DNA of 42,364 nt from an uncultured Bacillota bacterium (GCA_947426945.1 CANEFX010000023.1:1-42364), one strand, 5' to 3'; positions 1 through 9,700 are shown, numbered from the stretch's first letter. Program-made: numbers and translations. The notes: a model not told the origin generated them from the letters alone.

Positions 1-55
1 ATAAATGACAAAATTTCTTCGGCGTTTTCTTACAATTTCAATTCGGCGTTGACAC

Positions 56-1366
56 TACCCCCGTCTGGAGCCTACTCCCGCCCTGAGCTGGGCGGTGCGG
101 TACTTAGGCTGCGGAGCGGGCATCTGTATCACCGCCAGTCACAACCCGGCCGAGTACAACGGCTATAAGGTCTACGGGGCAGATGGCTGCCAAATCACCC
201 CGGAGGCGGCAGACAAAGTGCTGGCCGCTATAGAAAAGACGGATTATTTCGACGGTATTAAGCTGACCGATTTTGACCAGTCCGTCAGCCAGGGGATGAT
301 CCGCTGGATCGGAGACTCCTGCTTGGACGCTTTTATAGATTCGGTGCTGGAGCTGCGTCCGGGCAACGATGTGTCCAGGCTGAAGCTGGTCTACACGCCC
401 CTCAACGGCTCCGGTCTGGAGTGCGTAACAAAGCTGCTTGATAAGATGGGTGTCACAGAACTGACCGTAGTGCCTGAGCAGGAGAAACCTGACGGTAATT
501 TTCCCACCTGTCCTTACCCCAACCCGGAAATCCGGGAGGCGATGGAAACTGGTCTAAAGCTGTGTGACCAAGTCAAGCCAGACCTGCTTATCGGCACCGA
601 TCCCGACTGCGATCGCATGGGAGCCGCCGTCCCTGACAGAGAGGGGGGCTATCGCCTGATTACCGGCAATGAGATGGGGATTCTGCTCTTTGACTACCTC
701 TGCCGCACCCGAACCGACCGAGGGACCATGCCCAAAGATCCGGTGGCTGTCACCACCATAGTCTCCACCGATATGGCCACCCCTGTGGCGGAGCACTACG
801 GTGTGGAACTGCGCCGCACTCTCACTGGTTTTAAGTACATTGGGGAACAGATTGGCTTGCTGGAGGCCGAAGGCCATAAAGAGCGGTACATCTTCGGGTT
901 TGAGGAGAGCTACGGCTATTTGACTGGAGCCCACGTTCGAGACAAGGATGGAGTAAATGCCGTTATGCTGGCCTGTGAGTGCGCAGCCTGGTATGCCGAT
1001 CAGGGTATGACTCTGCTGGACGCCCTCGACGCCCTGTATTCCAAATACGGCTGGTACAAAAATGATCTACTTACCAAAATCTTCGAGGGTCAGGCGGGGA
1101 TGGAAAATATGGACAGGCTGATGGATGCTCTACGGAGACAGTCGCCTAAGAAGCTTGGAAACACCGCCGTAATCGATACTGTCTGCTACGACGGAGGCGG
1201 CGTACTGGAATTCCACACCGAAACCGGAGGCAAGGTCATTGTCCGGCCCTCCGGCACCGAGCCCAAGCTGAAGATTTACCTGTCCGTCCGGGGGGAGAGC
1301 GAGTCGAAGGCCCAGATGGCTCTAGAGGAGTTGTCTGCCGCTGCCGGCAGGTTGATGGAAGGCTAA
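56..1366 (+). CDS. Phosphoglucomutase/phosphomannomutase, 5'-truncated
   Basis: Alpha-D-phosphohexomutase that interconverts hexose 1- and 6-phosphates in the cytosol. The phosphoserine loop TASHNP lies near the start of the remaining protein; the metal loop GTDPDCDR, the sugar-specificity loop GFEESYGY and the C-terminal phosphate loop RPSGTEPKLKIY are all present. Family members are about 550-580 residues and roughly the first 130 are missing. The reading frame is homologous back to about base 56 (YPRLEPTPALSWAVR), just after an in-frame TGA at 50-52, so the GTG at 95 is only the first available start codon and not a credible one. Bases 1-55 do not look like the missing coding sequence. Either the window starts at an assembly junction or the gene is really broken. 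Family assignment is sure; functional state is unknown. Confidence 0.9.
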   Translation, partial: YPRLEPTPALSWAVRYLGCGAGICITASHNPAEYNGYKVYGADGCQITPEAADKVLAAIEKTDYFDGIKLTDFDQSVSQGMIRWIGDSCLDAFIDSVLELRPGNDVSRLKLVYTPLNGSGLECVTKLLDKMGVTELTVVPEQEKPDGNFPTCPYPNPEIREAMETGLKLCDQVKPDLLIGTDPDCDRMGAAVPDREGGYRLITGNEMGILLFDYLCRTRTDRGTMPKDPVAVTTIVSTDMATPVAEHYGVELRRTLTGFKYIGEQIGLLEAEGHKERYIFGFEESYGYLTGAHVRDKDGVNAVMLACECAAWYADQGMTLLDALDALYSKYGWYKNDLLTKIFEGQAGMENMDRLMDALRRQSPKKLGNTAVIDTVCYDGGGVLEFHTETGGKVIVRPSGTEPKLKIYLSVRGESESKAQMALEELSAAAGRLMEG

Positions 1367-1541
1367 ACATAGTTTTGTTGAAAAGTTTCCTCTGGGCTTA
1401 AATGCACATATAATTCCCCCTCAGAAGCGCTCTGAATCCTACGCCGCCGGGAAGGTTTTAGAGAAGCGGCTCGAGTTGGTGGAAAAGCGGGTGCAGCAGA
1501 ATGAAGTTTGTCCCGACACGCAGACGCCGGAGGCGGCTTAA

Positions 1542-1569
1542 AAGGACCGGCGCAGCTGCGCCGGTCCTT
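1542..1569 (-). terminator. Perfect 28-bp palindrome, likely terminator
   Basis: The 28 bases are fully self-complementary (AAGGACCGGCGC and its complement around AGCT). Read on the minus strand the stem is followed by TTTT, so it fits an intrinsic terminator behind the MerR-type regulator, as a second stop after the hairpin at 1603-1640. Confidence 0.6.
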
Positions 1570-1602
1570 ACAGGGGCCTGGGGGCGTCAGCTGCCAACAA
1601 CA

Positions 1603-1640
1603 ACAAGCAATGCGCCGGTGTATACCGGCGCATTGCTTGT
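1603..1640 (-). terminator. Hairpin with 17-bp perfect arms, likely terminator
   Basis: Arms ACAAGCAATGCGCCGGT (1603-1619) and its exact complement (1624-1640) flank the 4-nt loop GTAT. On the minus strand the stem leads into a T-rich run (TTGTTGTTGTTGG), which fits termination of the regulator gene ending at 1727. Confidence 0.65.
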
Positions 1641-1726
1641 CCACAACGGTAAGGGTTCCGAAAGTATAGAAGCAGCTGTAAGCTTCAGCGACCAATAACG
1701 TCATGTCGAAACGAGCCAGGAGCCGC

Positions 1727-2524
1727 CTATCCTTCCACCGGCACCACCAGCCGGGAGACATAGCTGTTTGGGGAAATATCCCGGCCCACGTAGGGAGCGA
1801 CCAGGCCCAGCACTCGCACATAGCCCGCAGGGCGCAGGCCCCGCGTTCGAATTTCCCGGCCCAGGGCGTTGAGCATCTCCGGCACATGGGCGTAGTCCCC
1901 GTAGGCCAAGCAGGAGAAACCCCGGCAGGCGGGATAGACCACCGCCTCCTCCGGAGCGCTGTCGGGCTCCAGTGGGATACAGCAGATGTAGTCTTCTTCC
2001 TGTTCTTTAAACTCCCCTTTGATAAAATCGGTGCGCTCTTTGATTACAAACAGCGGCTCGGAGGCCAGCAGACGATACCCCTTCTCCACCGCCTTGTGAT
2101 AGAGTTGATACATGGTCCAGTAGTGCTCCTCCGAGGTGGTCCCCCGGGCCCGCCGAGCATAGCAGACATACTCGGGCAGGTCCAAAAATTCAAAGCTCAG
2201 AGGCTCCTGCTTGTCCAACCGGAGCTTGATCTCCTCATAGGTCCACTTGAAGTGCAGGTATTTCTCCTCTACCCGAGTCAAAAGCTCCCGGGAGGTGCCG
2301 TTGGAGCGGTAGTACAGCGCGATGTCGTCATAGCTCATGCCCATACTGAGGAACAGCTTGATCTGCGTGACCTGGCAGACATTGAGGACATCATACCAGC
2401 GCACGCCCGTCTTGGGATCGACAAAAGCCGGTTTCAAAAGCCCGCGGCCCTCTATGCGGAGGATGGTGGAGCGGGAAAGGCCACAGCTCTTGCATACCTG
2501 ATGGATCGAAAAAAATTTATTCAA
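1727..2524 (-). CDS. MerR-family regulator with GyrI-like effector domain
   Basis: 265 residues. The N-terminus (about 5-75) is a MerR winged helix: FSIHQVCKSCGLSRSTILRI followed by EGRGLLKPA and a RWYDVLNVCQVTQIKLF segment. A helical linker (about 80-115) joins it to a C-terminal half that resembles the GyrI/BmrR effector fold, which binds small molecules or drugs. The start is TTG at 2524 with AGGAGG eight bases upstream. It is divergent from the SLH gene and the two promoters interleave, so control of the neighbour and of itself is the simplest reading. Family knowledge: MerR proteins activate promoters with 19-20 nt spacers, which is what the SLH promoter has. The ligand is unknown. Confidence 0.88.
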   Translation of the reverse strand: MNKFFSIHQVCKSCGLSRSTILRIEGRGLLKPAFVDPKTGVRWYDVLNVCQVTQIKLFLSMGMSYDDIALYYRSNGTSRELLTRVEEKYLHFKWTYEEIKLRLDKQEPLSFEFLDLPEYVCYARRARGTTSEEHYWTMYQLYHKAVEKGYRLLASEPLFVIKERTDFIKGEFKEQEEDYICCIPLEPDSAPEEAVVYPACRGFSCLAYGDYAHVPEMLNALGREIRTRGLRPAGYVRVLGLVAPYVGRDISPNSYVSRLVVPVEG

Positions 2525-2542
2525 CTTTATTGCCTCCTGGTC

Positions 2543-2573
2543 TTGACTCGTTCACGGGTGGACACGGTATAAT
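2543..2573 (+). promoter_or_regulatory. SLH-gene promoter with 19-nt spacer and imperfect dyad
   Basis: The -35 box TTGACT is at 2543-2548 and the -10 box TATAAT at 2568-2573, separated by 19 nt instead of 17. Within the spacer GTTCAC (2550-2555) and GTGGAC (2558-2563) form an imperfect inverted repeat, one mismatch in six. Overlong spacers with a central dyad are the hallmark of MerR-activated promoters. Expected RNA start is near 2580, giving a leader of about 118 nt. Confidence 0.72.
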
Positions 2574-2601
2574 GATATTCGACAAACTGAGACTTTGTCA
2601 A
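2572..2601 (-). promoter_or_regulatory. Promoter of the MerR-type regulator
   Basis: On the minus strand TTGACA (2596-2601) and TATCAT (2572-2577) are separated by 18 nt. The -10 box overlaps that of the divergent SLH promoter by two bases, so the two promoters should be mutually exclusive. RNA would start near 2565, about 40 nt before the TTG start codon. Confidence 0.6.
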
Positions 2602-2668
2602 GTCTTTTTAGGAAACAAAAGAAGACAGAGAGGGCTAGCCCTCTCTGTCCACAGGAAACCCTGTGGAC
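2581..2668 (+). promoter_or_regulatory. Structured 5' leader of the SLH gene
   Basis: Three hairpins fill the leader: GACAAA/TTTGTC (2581-2586 with 2594-2599); a 24-bp perfect palindrome at 2625-2648; and GTCCACAGG, loop AAAC, CCTGTGGAC (2647-2668), which shares two bases with the palindrome, so the last two are mutually exclusive in part. They may affect mRNA stability or ribosome access; no known riboswitch class was recognised. Confidence 0.5.
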
Positions 2669-2697
2669 GATACCCTTTGAAAAAGGAGGAAGCGAGG

Positions 2698-5600
2698 ATG
2701 AAAAAACGTGTGTTCAGCGGGCTTCTGGCTCTGACTATGCTCCTGAGCCTTCTGCCCACGGCGGCGTGGGCGGAGGAGGGGGGTGCCTCCCACAGTCATC
2801 CTGTCTGTGGTGCAAGCTGTACCCACGCCGTCACGGACCCCCACGGGGCCGTGACCTGGACGGCGCTGACCCAGGATTCCTTCACCGGTGGTGCAGATAG
2901 CGGCCCTAAAGAGGGTAGCGGGGTGACCCTCAATTTCGCAGGCACTGGCTACATTTTGGCCGCGGGCAGCTATTACCTCACCGGAGACATTACCGTTGGC
3001 AAAGAAATCCGTATCACGGAGGGCACTGGGAGCGGCACGGTCAATCTTTGCCTCAACGGCCATACGTTCACCAGCACAGTCACCGGGAATCCGGCCATCA
3101 CCGTCCCGGACAACGTTACCTTGTGGCTCTGCGACTGTCAGAGCGGCGGAAAAATCGCCAGCGGCGCGGATATTCTTTTGAAGATAGGCACCAAGCCAGG
3201 TGCCGCCGCCGCCAACCTGTACGGCGGGACTTTGGAGAGCAGCGGCGGGAACTGCTGCGTACAGGTCTATAGTAAACTGACGCTGGACGGCGCCACGCTG
3301 AAGGCCAGAGGTTACGCCATCGACACCGTTACAAACAGCTCCGTTACCATCAAAAGCGGCACCGTGGAGAGCAGCAATACCAAGCAGAACCAAGCCTACG
3401 GCGTACACGTACAGACCGCCGATTTCACCATGACGGGCGGGGAAATCAAGCATACCGCAAATGGCGAGGCTGCGGTGTATTTTGTGACAAGTGGCGGCGG
3501 CACGATCAGCGGCGGCACAATCACATCTATGGGCAATTATGGAATAAGCCTGGACACAAACGGTACGGTCACTTTGTCCGGCAGTCCCACAATCAGCGGC
3601 AAAACGGCGGGGATCGCCATCGGTTACGCCGGCTTGATTACCGTGGGAGAGGGCCTCGCGGGGAAGTATACGGTTTATAAGACAGGTTCGAGTAGTATCA
3701 CCGAGCCGAATCCGTTTCCTTTTACGACCGCCTCCAATGCCGACCATTCCGCGCTGTTTTCTCCCGTTCCCACCGGCATGGCGGGGGTTGGCGTCCGAAA
3801 CAGCGGTACGGGGAGCGCGCAGAAGGTGGAGCTGTACCGCGAGCATGACTATGACAGAAGTTGGACGTATGACGCCGACCAACATTGGAAAGCGTGCAGC
3901 AATCCCGGCTGTACCGCTCCAAAAAATGATCTGGCCAACCATGATAAGGTTTGGAACCCCCACGGCCAGACCCAGCACTGGCAAATGTGTACTGTGTGTG
4001 GCTGGACTGGCGAAAGGACCGACCACGCCGGTGCAGGAAAGTGGGTGACAAACGATAAGGCCCATTGGAAACTCTGCTCTTGCGGCAGCCAGAAATCTAT
4101 GGATCTGGCCCTTCACAGCTACGACAACGACCAGGACGCCGACTGCAACATCTGCGGCTATACCCGCGCCGTGCCCCTGACCGGTACGGTGACCGTCGCC
4201 GGTACGCCCAAGCTGGGGGAGAAGCTCACCGCATCTGTCACCGACGCGCCCCAGGGCGTGGCTTTGAAATACGCCTGGACGATTACCGGCGGCGACGGCA
4301 CGGTTCTTTCTGGGACTGACGCCTACACCCCAACCGCCAATGATGTGGGCAAGACCCTCACCGTTACGGTGACCACCGATGATACTCGGTATACCGGCTC
4401 CCTCTCTGCTGTCACCTCTGCCGTAGCAAAGGGGGATCAGGCCGCGCCGGTGGGCATCTTTACCATCACGGACGCGGCCGATGAACAGAGCAAGGGCGTT
4501 ATTGTCATCACCGGCGACGCCAGTATGCTGGAATACCGTCTCAAATCCACGGACGGCAGCGACCCGGCCTGGGCCGCCGCCGCCAGCAGCAACGAGCTGA
4601 CCGCCGGAACCTATGAGTTCCGCTACAAGGAGACTGCCACCCACAACGCCAGCCCCGCCACCGAGGTGCAGGTCCGCGTCCTGGGGCCGGACGCCAAGCG
4701 CCTGACCATTGGAACGATCACCCACGGCACGGTGGAGAAGCGGCGCGACATGGTCAACCCCGGCGATCCCGTCACCCTGGCGGTGAAGCCCGCCGACGGT
4801 TATGAGCTGACTGATATCGCCGCCATCTACAACGACGGCACAGCGGACAAGATCATTACCCCCACCGTGAAGCCGGACAACGCCCAGCAATATACCTTCA
4901 CCATGCCCAACGCGGACGTGACCGTTACCGCCACGTTTACCGCTATTGTTTATACCATCAATTATCAGTGGGCAAATGTGGCCGACGGCTCCTTCACCGT
5001 GGAGGACGGGACCATCACTCTGGCCACGCCCACCAGGGAGAACTATATCCTCACCGGCTGGGCCTTTGCCGAGAATGGCGCGGTCATTGAAAATGTCACC
5101 GCCGCCGTCCTTGCGGCCCAGGCAGCGGCGCGGACCGTCAAGCTCTATCCTATCTGGACCGAGAACGAGACCCCGCCGCCCGAGGGCGAGACCAAGGGCG
5201 AGGTAGAGGTCAAGCCCGGCACCCCCGCCGTATCCGCGGATAAGGAGGTTTTAAAGGAGCTGGCTGAGGAGGTCCAGCAGGGGAGCGATACAGTCACCGT
5301 CAGGCTGACGGTGGAAAAACTGGATGATCCCGCCGACAAGGACGAGCTGGAGAGCGTCATCTCCGGCGACAAGGACAAGGTTTTGTACCTTGACCTGGCT
5401 CTTTTGAAGCAGGTAAACGACAGCGCGCCAGAAGCCATCACCAACGCTTCCCGGGTGCTGGAGATTGCCGTGGACTTTGATTTCACCGGCAAAAAGGATG
5501 TCGCCGTCTACCGCAAGCACGGCGGAAATGACGCAGAGGAGCTGGCCGCACTCAGCACCCGGCCCGCAGGGAGCTACACCGACGGGACCTTCTTTGCCGC

Positions 5601-6729
5601 CAGTGGAAATGGAAAGGTCTACATCTACACCTCCAAATTTTCCACCTATGCCATCGGTTACACAACAGCCAGCCAGACTGCCTATACTCTGACCGTCAAC
5701 GGCGGTACCGGGAGCGGAAGCTACGCGGCGGGCACTACGGTCAATATTTCCGCCGTGATCCCCGGCGGCAAGCGGTTTACCGGCTGGACAGGAGCCGTCG
5801 TTACTAACTCCAGCAGCGCCAATACCACCCTCGTCATGCCTGCGCAAAATACTACTGTGACTGCCAATTTCCAGAATATTTCTGGTGGAGGCGGGGGTTG
5901 GTCCGGCCCCACGGCTTACCCCATTGAAATACCCGGCACGGACGGCGGTAAAGTGACCGCTTCTCCTAAAAATGCGGCCAGCGGTACAACCGTCACCCTC
6001 ACGCTGATTCCGGATGAGGGCTATGAGGCTGGAGGCGTCACAGTCACCGACAGGAGCGGCAAACAGGTTGCCGTGACCGTCAAAGGCGATGGGATCTATA
6101 CGTTTACCATGCCAAGCGGTAAAGTGACCGTCACTGGTGTGTTTATCAAAATCGCGGGTGGATATAAGGACTGCCCAAAGGACAGCACCTGCCCTATCTG
6201 GCCTTATACCGACGCCAGTGCCACAGCGTGGTATCACGACGGCGTTCATTACTGCCTTGAACATAACCTGATGGTCGGTGTAGGCGCTTACGCTTTTGCT
6301 CCGGACGGCACTACCAGCCGGGCTATGATCGCCGTGATTCTCTGGCGGCTGGAAGGAAGCCCCGTGGTCAACTACGTCCAGCCCTTTGACGATGTTGCAG
6401 AGGGCACGTGGTACGCCGAGGCCATCCGCTGGGCAGCGGCAGGCGGTGTGGTCAGCGGTTACGGAGACGGAACATTTGGTCCCGGCGACCCCGTTACCCG
6501 TGAGCAGTTAGCTGTTATGCTCTGGCGCTATGCCGGCAGCCCCGCCGCCAGTCAGGAGCTGAATTTCACCGACACACACAGGATCAGCGGCTATGCGTTG
6601 GAGGCCGTCCGATGGGCTGCGGAGAACGGCATCCTCAGCGGCTACAGTGACAGACGGGCAGATCCCCGCGGTCTGGCTACTCGCGCTCAGACGGCTGCTA
6701 TGATCATGCGTTTCTGTGCAAGAAAATGA
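2698..6729 (+). CDS. Secreted S-layer homology (SLH) multidomain surface protein
   Basis: 1343 residues; the ATG at 2698 follows AAAGGAGGAAGCGAGG. Residues 1-25 are a signal peptide cleaved after AWA. Order seen: a Cys/His-containing start (HPVCGASCTH); a glycine- and threonine-rich region, probably a right-handed beta helix (to about 380, with LCLNGHTF); three HW(K/Q)xC repeats with CxxCG pairs (about 390-490); an Ig-like region (about 495-665); an InlB/Bacterial-repeat type segment (about 668-745); a Listeria-Bacteroides-type repeat (about 748-820); an acidic region (about 835-985); two more InlB-type repeats around a GGGGGW linker (about 995-1154); and three SLH motifs (about 1155-1343) that would bind secondary wall polymer. 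It probably sits on the cell wall as an adhesin-like protein; the ligand is unknown. A terminator hairpin follows at 6747. Confidence 0.92.
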   Translation: MKKRVFSGLLALTMLLSLLPTAAWAEEGGASHSHPVCGASCTHAVTDPHGAVTWTALTQDSFTGGADSGPKEGSGVTLNFAGTGYILAAGSYYLTGDITVGKEIRITEGTGSGTVNLCLNGHTFTSTVTGNPAITVPDNVTLWLCDCQSGGKIASGADILLKIGTKPGAAAANLYGGTLESSGGNCCVQVYSKLTLDGATLKARGYAIDTVTNSSVTIKSGTVESSNTKQNQAYGVHVQTADFTMTGGEIKHTANGEAAVYFVTSGGGTISGGTITSMGNYGISLDTNGTVTLSGSPTISGKTAGIAIGYAGLITVGEGLAGKYTVYKTGSSSITEPNPFPFTTASNADHSALFSPVPTGMAGVGVRNSGTGSAQKVELYREHDYDRSWTYDADQHWKACSNPGCTAPKNDLANHDKVWNPHGQTQHWQMCTVCGWTGERTDHAGAGKWVTNDKAHWKLCSCGSQKSMDLALHSYDNDQDADCNICGYTRAVPLTGTVTVAGTPKLGEKLTASVTDAPQGVALKYAWTITGGDGTVLSGTDAYTPTANDVGKTLTVTVTTDDTRYTGSLSAVTSAVAKGDQAAPVGIFTITDAADEQSKGVIVITGDASMLEYRLKSTDGSDPAWAAAASSNELTAGTYEFRYKETATHNASPATEVQVRVLGPDAKRLTIGTITHGTVEKRRDMVNPGDPVTLAVKPADGYELTDIAAIYNDGTADKIITPTVKPDNAQQYTFTMPNADVTVTATFTAIVYTINYQWANVADGSFTVEDGTITLATPTRENYILTGWAFAENGAVIENVTAAVLAAQAAARTVKLYPIWTENETPPPEGETKGEVEVKPGTPAVSADKEVLKELAEEVQQGSDTVTVRLTVEKLDDPADKDELESVISGDKDKVLYLDLALLKQVNDSAPEAITNASRVLEIAVDFDFTGKKDVAVYRKHGGNDAEELAALSTRPAGSYTDGTFFAASGNGKVYIYTSKFSTYAIGYTTASQTAYTLTVNGGTGSGSYAAGTTVNISAVIPGGKRFTGWTGAVVTNSSSANTTLVMPAQNTTVTANFQNISGGGGGWSGPTAYPIEIPGTDGGKVTASPKNAASGTTVTLTLIPDEGYEAGGVTVTDRSGKQVAVTVKGDGIYTFTMPSGKVTVTGVFIKIAGGYKDCPKDSTCPIWPYTDASATAWYHDGVHYCLEHNLMVGVGAYAFAPDGTTSRAMIAVILWRLEGSPVVNYVQPFDDVAEGTWYAEAIRWAAAGGVVSGYGDGTFGPGDPVTREQLAVMLWRYAGSPAASQELNFTDTHRISGYALEAVRWAAENGILSGYSDRRADPRGLATRAQTAAMIMRFCARK

Positions 6730-6746
6730 TCCCTTTGTTTTACAGA

Positions 6747-6778
6747 CCAGGGCCCCCGGCTTACGCCGGGGGCCCTGG
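6747..6778. terminator. Bidirectional terminator between convergent genes
   Basis: Perfect hairpin with 14-bp arms (CCAGGGCCCCCGGC and complement) and the loop TTAC, in the 58-nt gap between the SLH gene (+) and the sensor kinase (-). T-runs are weak on both sides, but position and strength fit a shared terminator. Confidence 0.75.
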
Positions 6779-6787
6779 CATCTATAT

Positions 6788-9700
6788 TCAGTTCAGAATG
6801 TCGTTCAGCGTTTCCAGCAGCTTGCTGATATTAATGGGCTTGGAGATATGGCCATTCATTCCCGCCCGCATGGCCTCCTGCTTATCCTCTTCAAAGGCGT
6901 TGGCAGTCATAGCCAGGATAGGAATGCTCGCCGCCTCCCGATTCTCCAGCCGACGAATCAGCCGGGTGGCCTCATATCCGTTCATCACAGGCATCTGCAC
7001 ATCCATCAGCACCAGCTGGAAATACCCCGGCTCAGACTGGCTCACCACCTCCACGGCCTGCCGGCCGTTTTCCGCCGTCTCCACCTGGAAACCGGCCTCC
7101 TTCAAAATGACAGTGGCAATTTCCTGGTTCAGCTCGTTGTCCTCCACCAGCAGAATGCGTCCGGTATGGCCGCCCGCAGGCAATCCGCCGCCCTCCGGAT
7201 TCTTTTCCTCCTCCCGCAGCAGGGAGACAAGGCAGCTGCGCAGCTCGGACAGGAACAGGGGCTTGCCGCAGAACGCGGTGACGCCCGCCTCCCGGGCCTC
7301 CTCTTCAATATCCGACCAGTCGTAGGCGGTCAGGACAATGATAGGCACCTGCTCATTAATTTCCTTACGGATGCGCCGGGCCACCTCGATGCCGTTCATG
7401 TCAGGCAACAGCCAATCTATGATGTACACGCTGTAGTTGTCGTCCCGCATTACAGACTGGCGGGTGCGCAGCACCGCCTCCTTGCCGGACAGGGTCCATT
7501 CCGCCCGCATCCCGATCTGCTGGAGCATGCAGGACACGCTGTCACAGCTGTTGAAATCGTCGTCCACCACCAGGGCCCGGCAGCCCTTCAGCTCCGGAAT
7601 GGTCTGGGGCTCCCGCGTCCCCTCCTCGCTGCATAGACGGAAGGTCAAGGCCACGGTGAATTCCGTTCCTACCCCCTGCCTGCTCTTCACCGAGATAACG
7701 CCGTTCATCATGTCCACAATATTTTTGGTAATGGCCATACCCAAGCCGGTGCCCTGAACGCCGCTGGTGGTAGAATTACGCTCCCGCTCGAAGGGCTCAA
7801 AGATATGGGCGACAAACTCCTCGCTCATCCCGATGCCGGTGTCCTTTACACAGAACTCATACTTGGCGTGTCCTACCGGCGCCCCCGGCTTTTCGGTTAC
7901 CCGGATGCTGATTACGCCCCCTGCGGGAGTGTATTTGATAGAGTTGCTCAGCAGGTTGAGCAGGACCTGATTCAGCCGCAGGCGGTCGCAGTAGATGTCC
8001 TCGTTCATCACATCCACCGCATCCATATACAGCTCCAGCTGCTTGCCATGCACATCGGCCTGCACGATGTTGCGCAGTCCGTGAAGGATATCGGGCAGGG
8101 AACACGGCTTCTCTTCCAGAGACATCTTGCCGCTTTCGATGCGGCTCACATCCAGAACGTCGTTAATCAGGCTGAGCAGGTGATTACTGGAGGTCATAAT
8201 CTTTTTCAAATAGTTCTCCACCTGCTCCCGCTGGTCGATATGAGTGGTGGCCAAGGCCGTAAAGCCGATGATGGCGTTCATAGGGGTGCGGATGTCGTGA
8301 GACATATTGGACAGGAATACGCTCTTTGCCTTGTTGGCCCGGTTGGCCTGCATCAGGGCGTTCTCCAGCAGGTCCATCCGCTCGATTTCCCGGCGGGTAT
8401 CCTCGTCCACATTGCGGAAGCCCAGCACCACCTTACGTCCATCCTCCCACTGGCCCGCCCGGACTGCCTTCATCTGGAAGTAGCGCAGTTCTCCTCCGCA
8501 CATTACCCGGTAATTGACAATATATGTATTTCTGGCGTTCAGCCGTTCCCCCAGGTCCTCCGCCGACACTGCCCGGCGTACTATTGTCCGGTCCTCTTCA
8601 TAAACACACCGGTCAATATAGCGCTCCATGCTCCTCTGAATATCCTGCTCGCCGCCAAAAACATCATCCAGCACTCCATATCTGCAATCATGGATTCGCA
8701 GTGGTCCCCCTATACCAGTATCCAGATCAAAATAGCACACCAGATTGTAGTCCACGCTCAGTGCCTGGACCAGCTCCATCTGCCGCTGTGCGCTTTCCGC
8801 CCGCTCCCGCTCCTCCCGGAGCTTCTGGGTGGTGTAATCCAGAAGGAAGCGCTGGTAGAACAGTTCCCCGTTCTCTTCCATCAGCTTGATATTGCCCATG
8901 ACATGGAGTATTTCTCCGTTGACGTGCCTGACCCGGTACTCAATGTTAACGTTATCTCCCACCTGAGTCAGACCTTCAATGCTGGCGCGCAGCCTGAGCT
9001 GGTCCTCCGCCACTACGGAAGGGGCAATCATGTCAAAGCCGCCGGCCAGCAGCGCCTCCTGGGACTCATAGCCAAGAATCTGCAGGGCCGCCCGGTTGAT
9101 ACTGATAATCCGGGAACCGTCCAGAGAATGACACATCACGCCGCAATCCATAGTGGTAAACAGGCTCTCCAGTTCCCGATTTTTGTTTATAAGCTGCTGC
9201 TCATAGGCCCGCTCCTGGGTCACATCAATGGCAACTCCCACCGTACCCATCACACTGCCGTCGCAGTCGTACAGGGGGGATTTATAGGTGGTCAGCAGGC
9301 GGATACCCCCGCCGCTCTGAACGGTCTCCTCCGACACGCAGGTCTGCTCTGTCTCCATCACCACCCGCTCAGACTCGATGCAGGCGGGATCGTCCTGCTC
9401 CACGTCCCAGATATAGGCGTGACCCCGGCCCTGCACCTGCTCCTTGGTCTTGTTCACCGTGGCGCAGAAAGCGTCGTTCACCTTCTCGTGGATGCCGTTT
9501 TTGTCCTTGTACCACACCAGGCTTGGGGTACTGTTGATAGTGGCCTCCAGGAACTGGCTGGTCTGCCACAGGTCCAGTCGCAGCTTCTGTCGCTCCTGCC
9601 AGCGGGTGAAGCGATATGTCAGTTCCTTTTGAGACATAGGAAGTGTCCACACCTCGTCGGCCAGAAACAGACTGTCCTCCATCTGCCCGGTCTGCTCCCT

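Larger units (their letters stand above)
1367..1726. other. Intergenic stretch with palindromes and a possible gene remnant
   Basis: No complete gene is supported here. In the plus strand a frame ending in TAA at 1539-1541 reads SESYAAGKVLEKRLELVEKR followed by VQQNEVCPDTQTPEAA. This looks like the C-terminal end of a charged helical protein, but it has no start codon or ribosome site, so it may be a remnant of a deleted gene or chance. Its stop overlaps a 28-bp perfect palindrome, and a second hairpin with 17-bp arms follows. The rest shows nothing recognisable. Confidence 0.5.

Noticed and set aside
2635..4890. A 751-codon open frame on the minus strand opposite the SLH gene
   Set aside because: It is the antisense shadow of a GC-biased, repeat-rich gene; the plus strand has signal peptide, SLH repeats and a ribosome site, and this frame has none of these.
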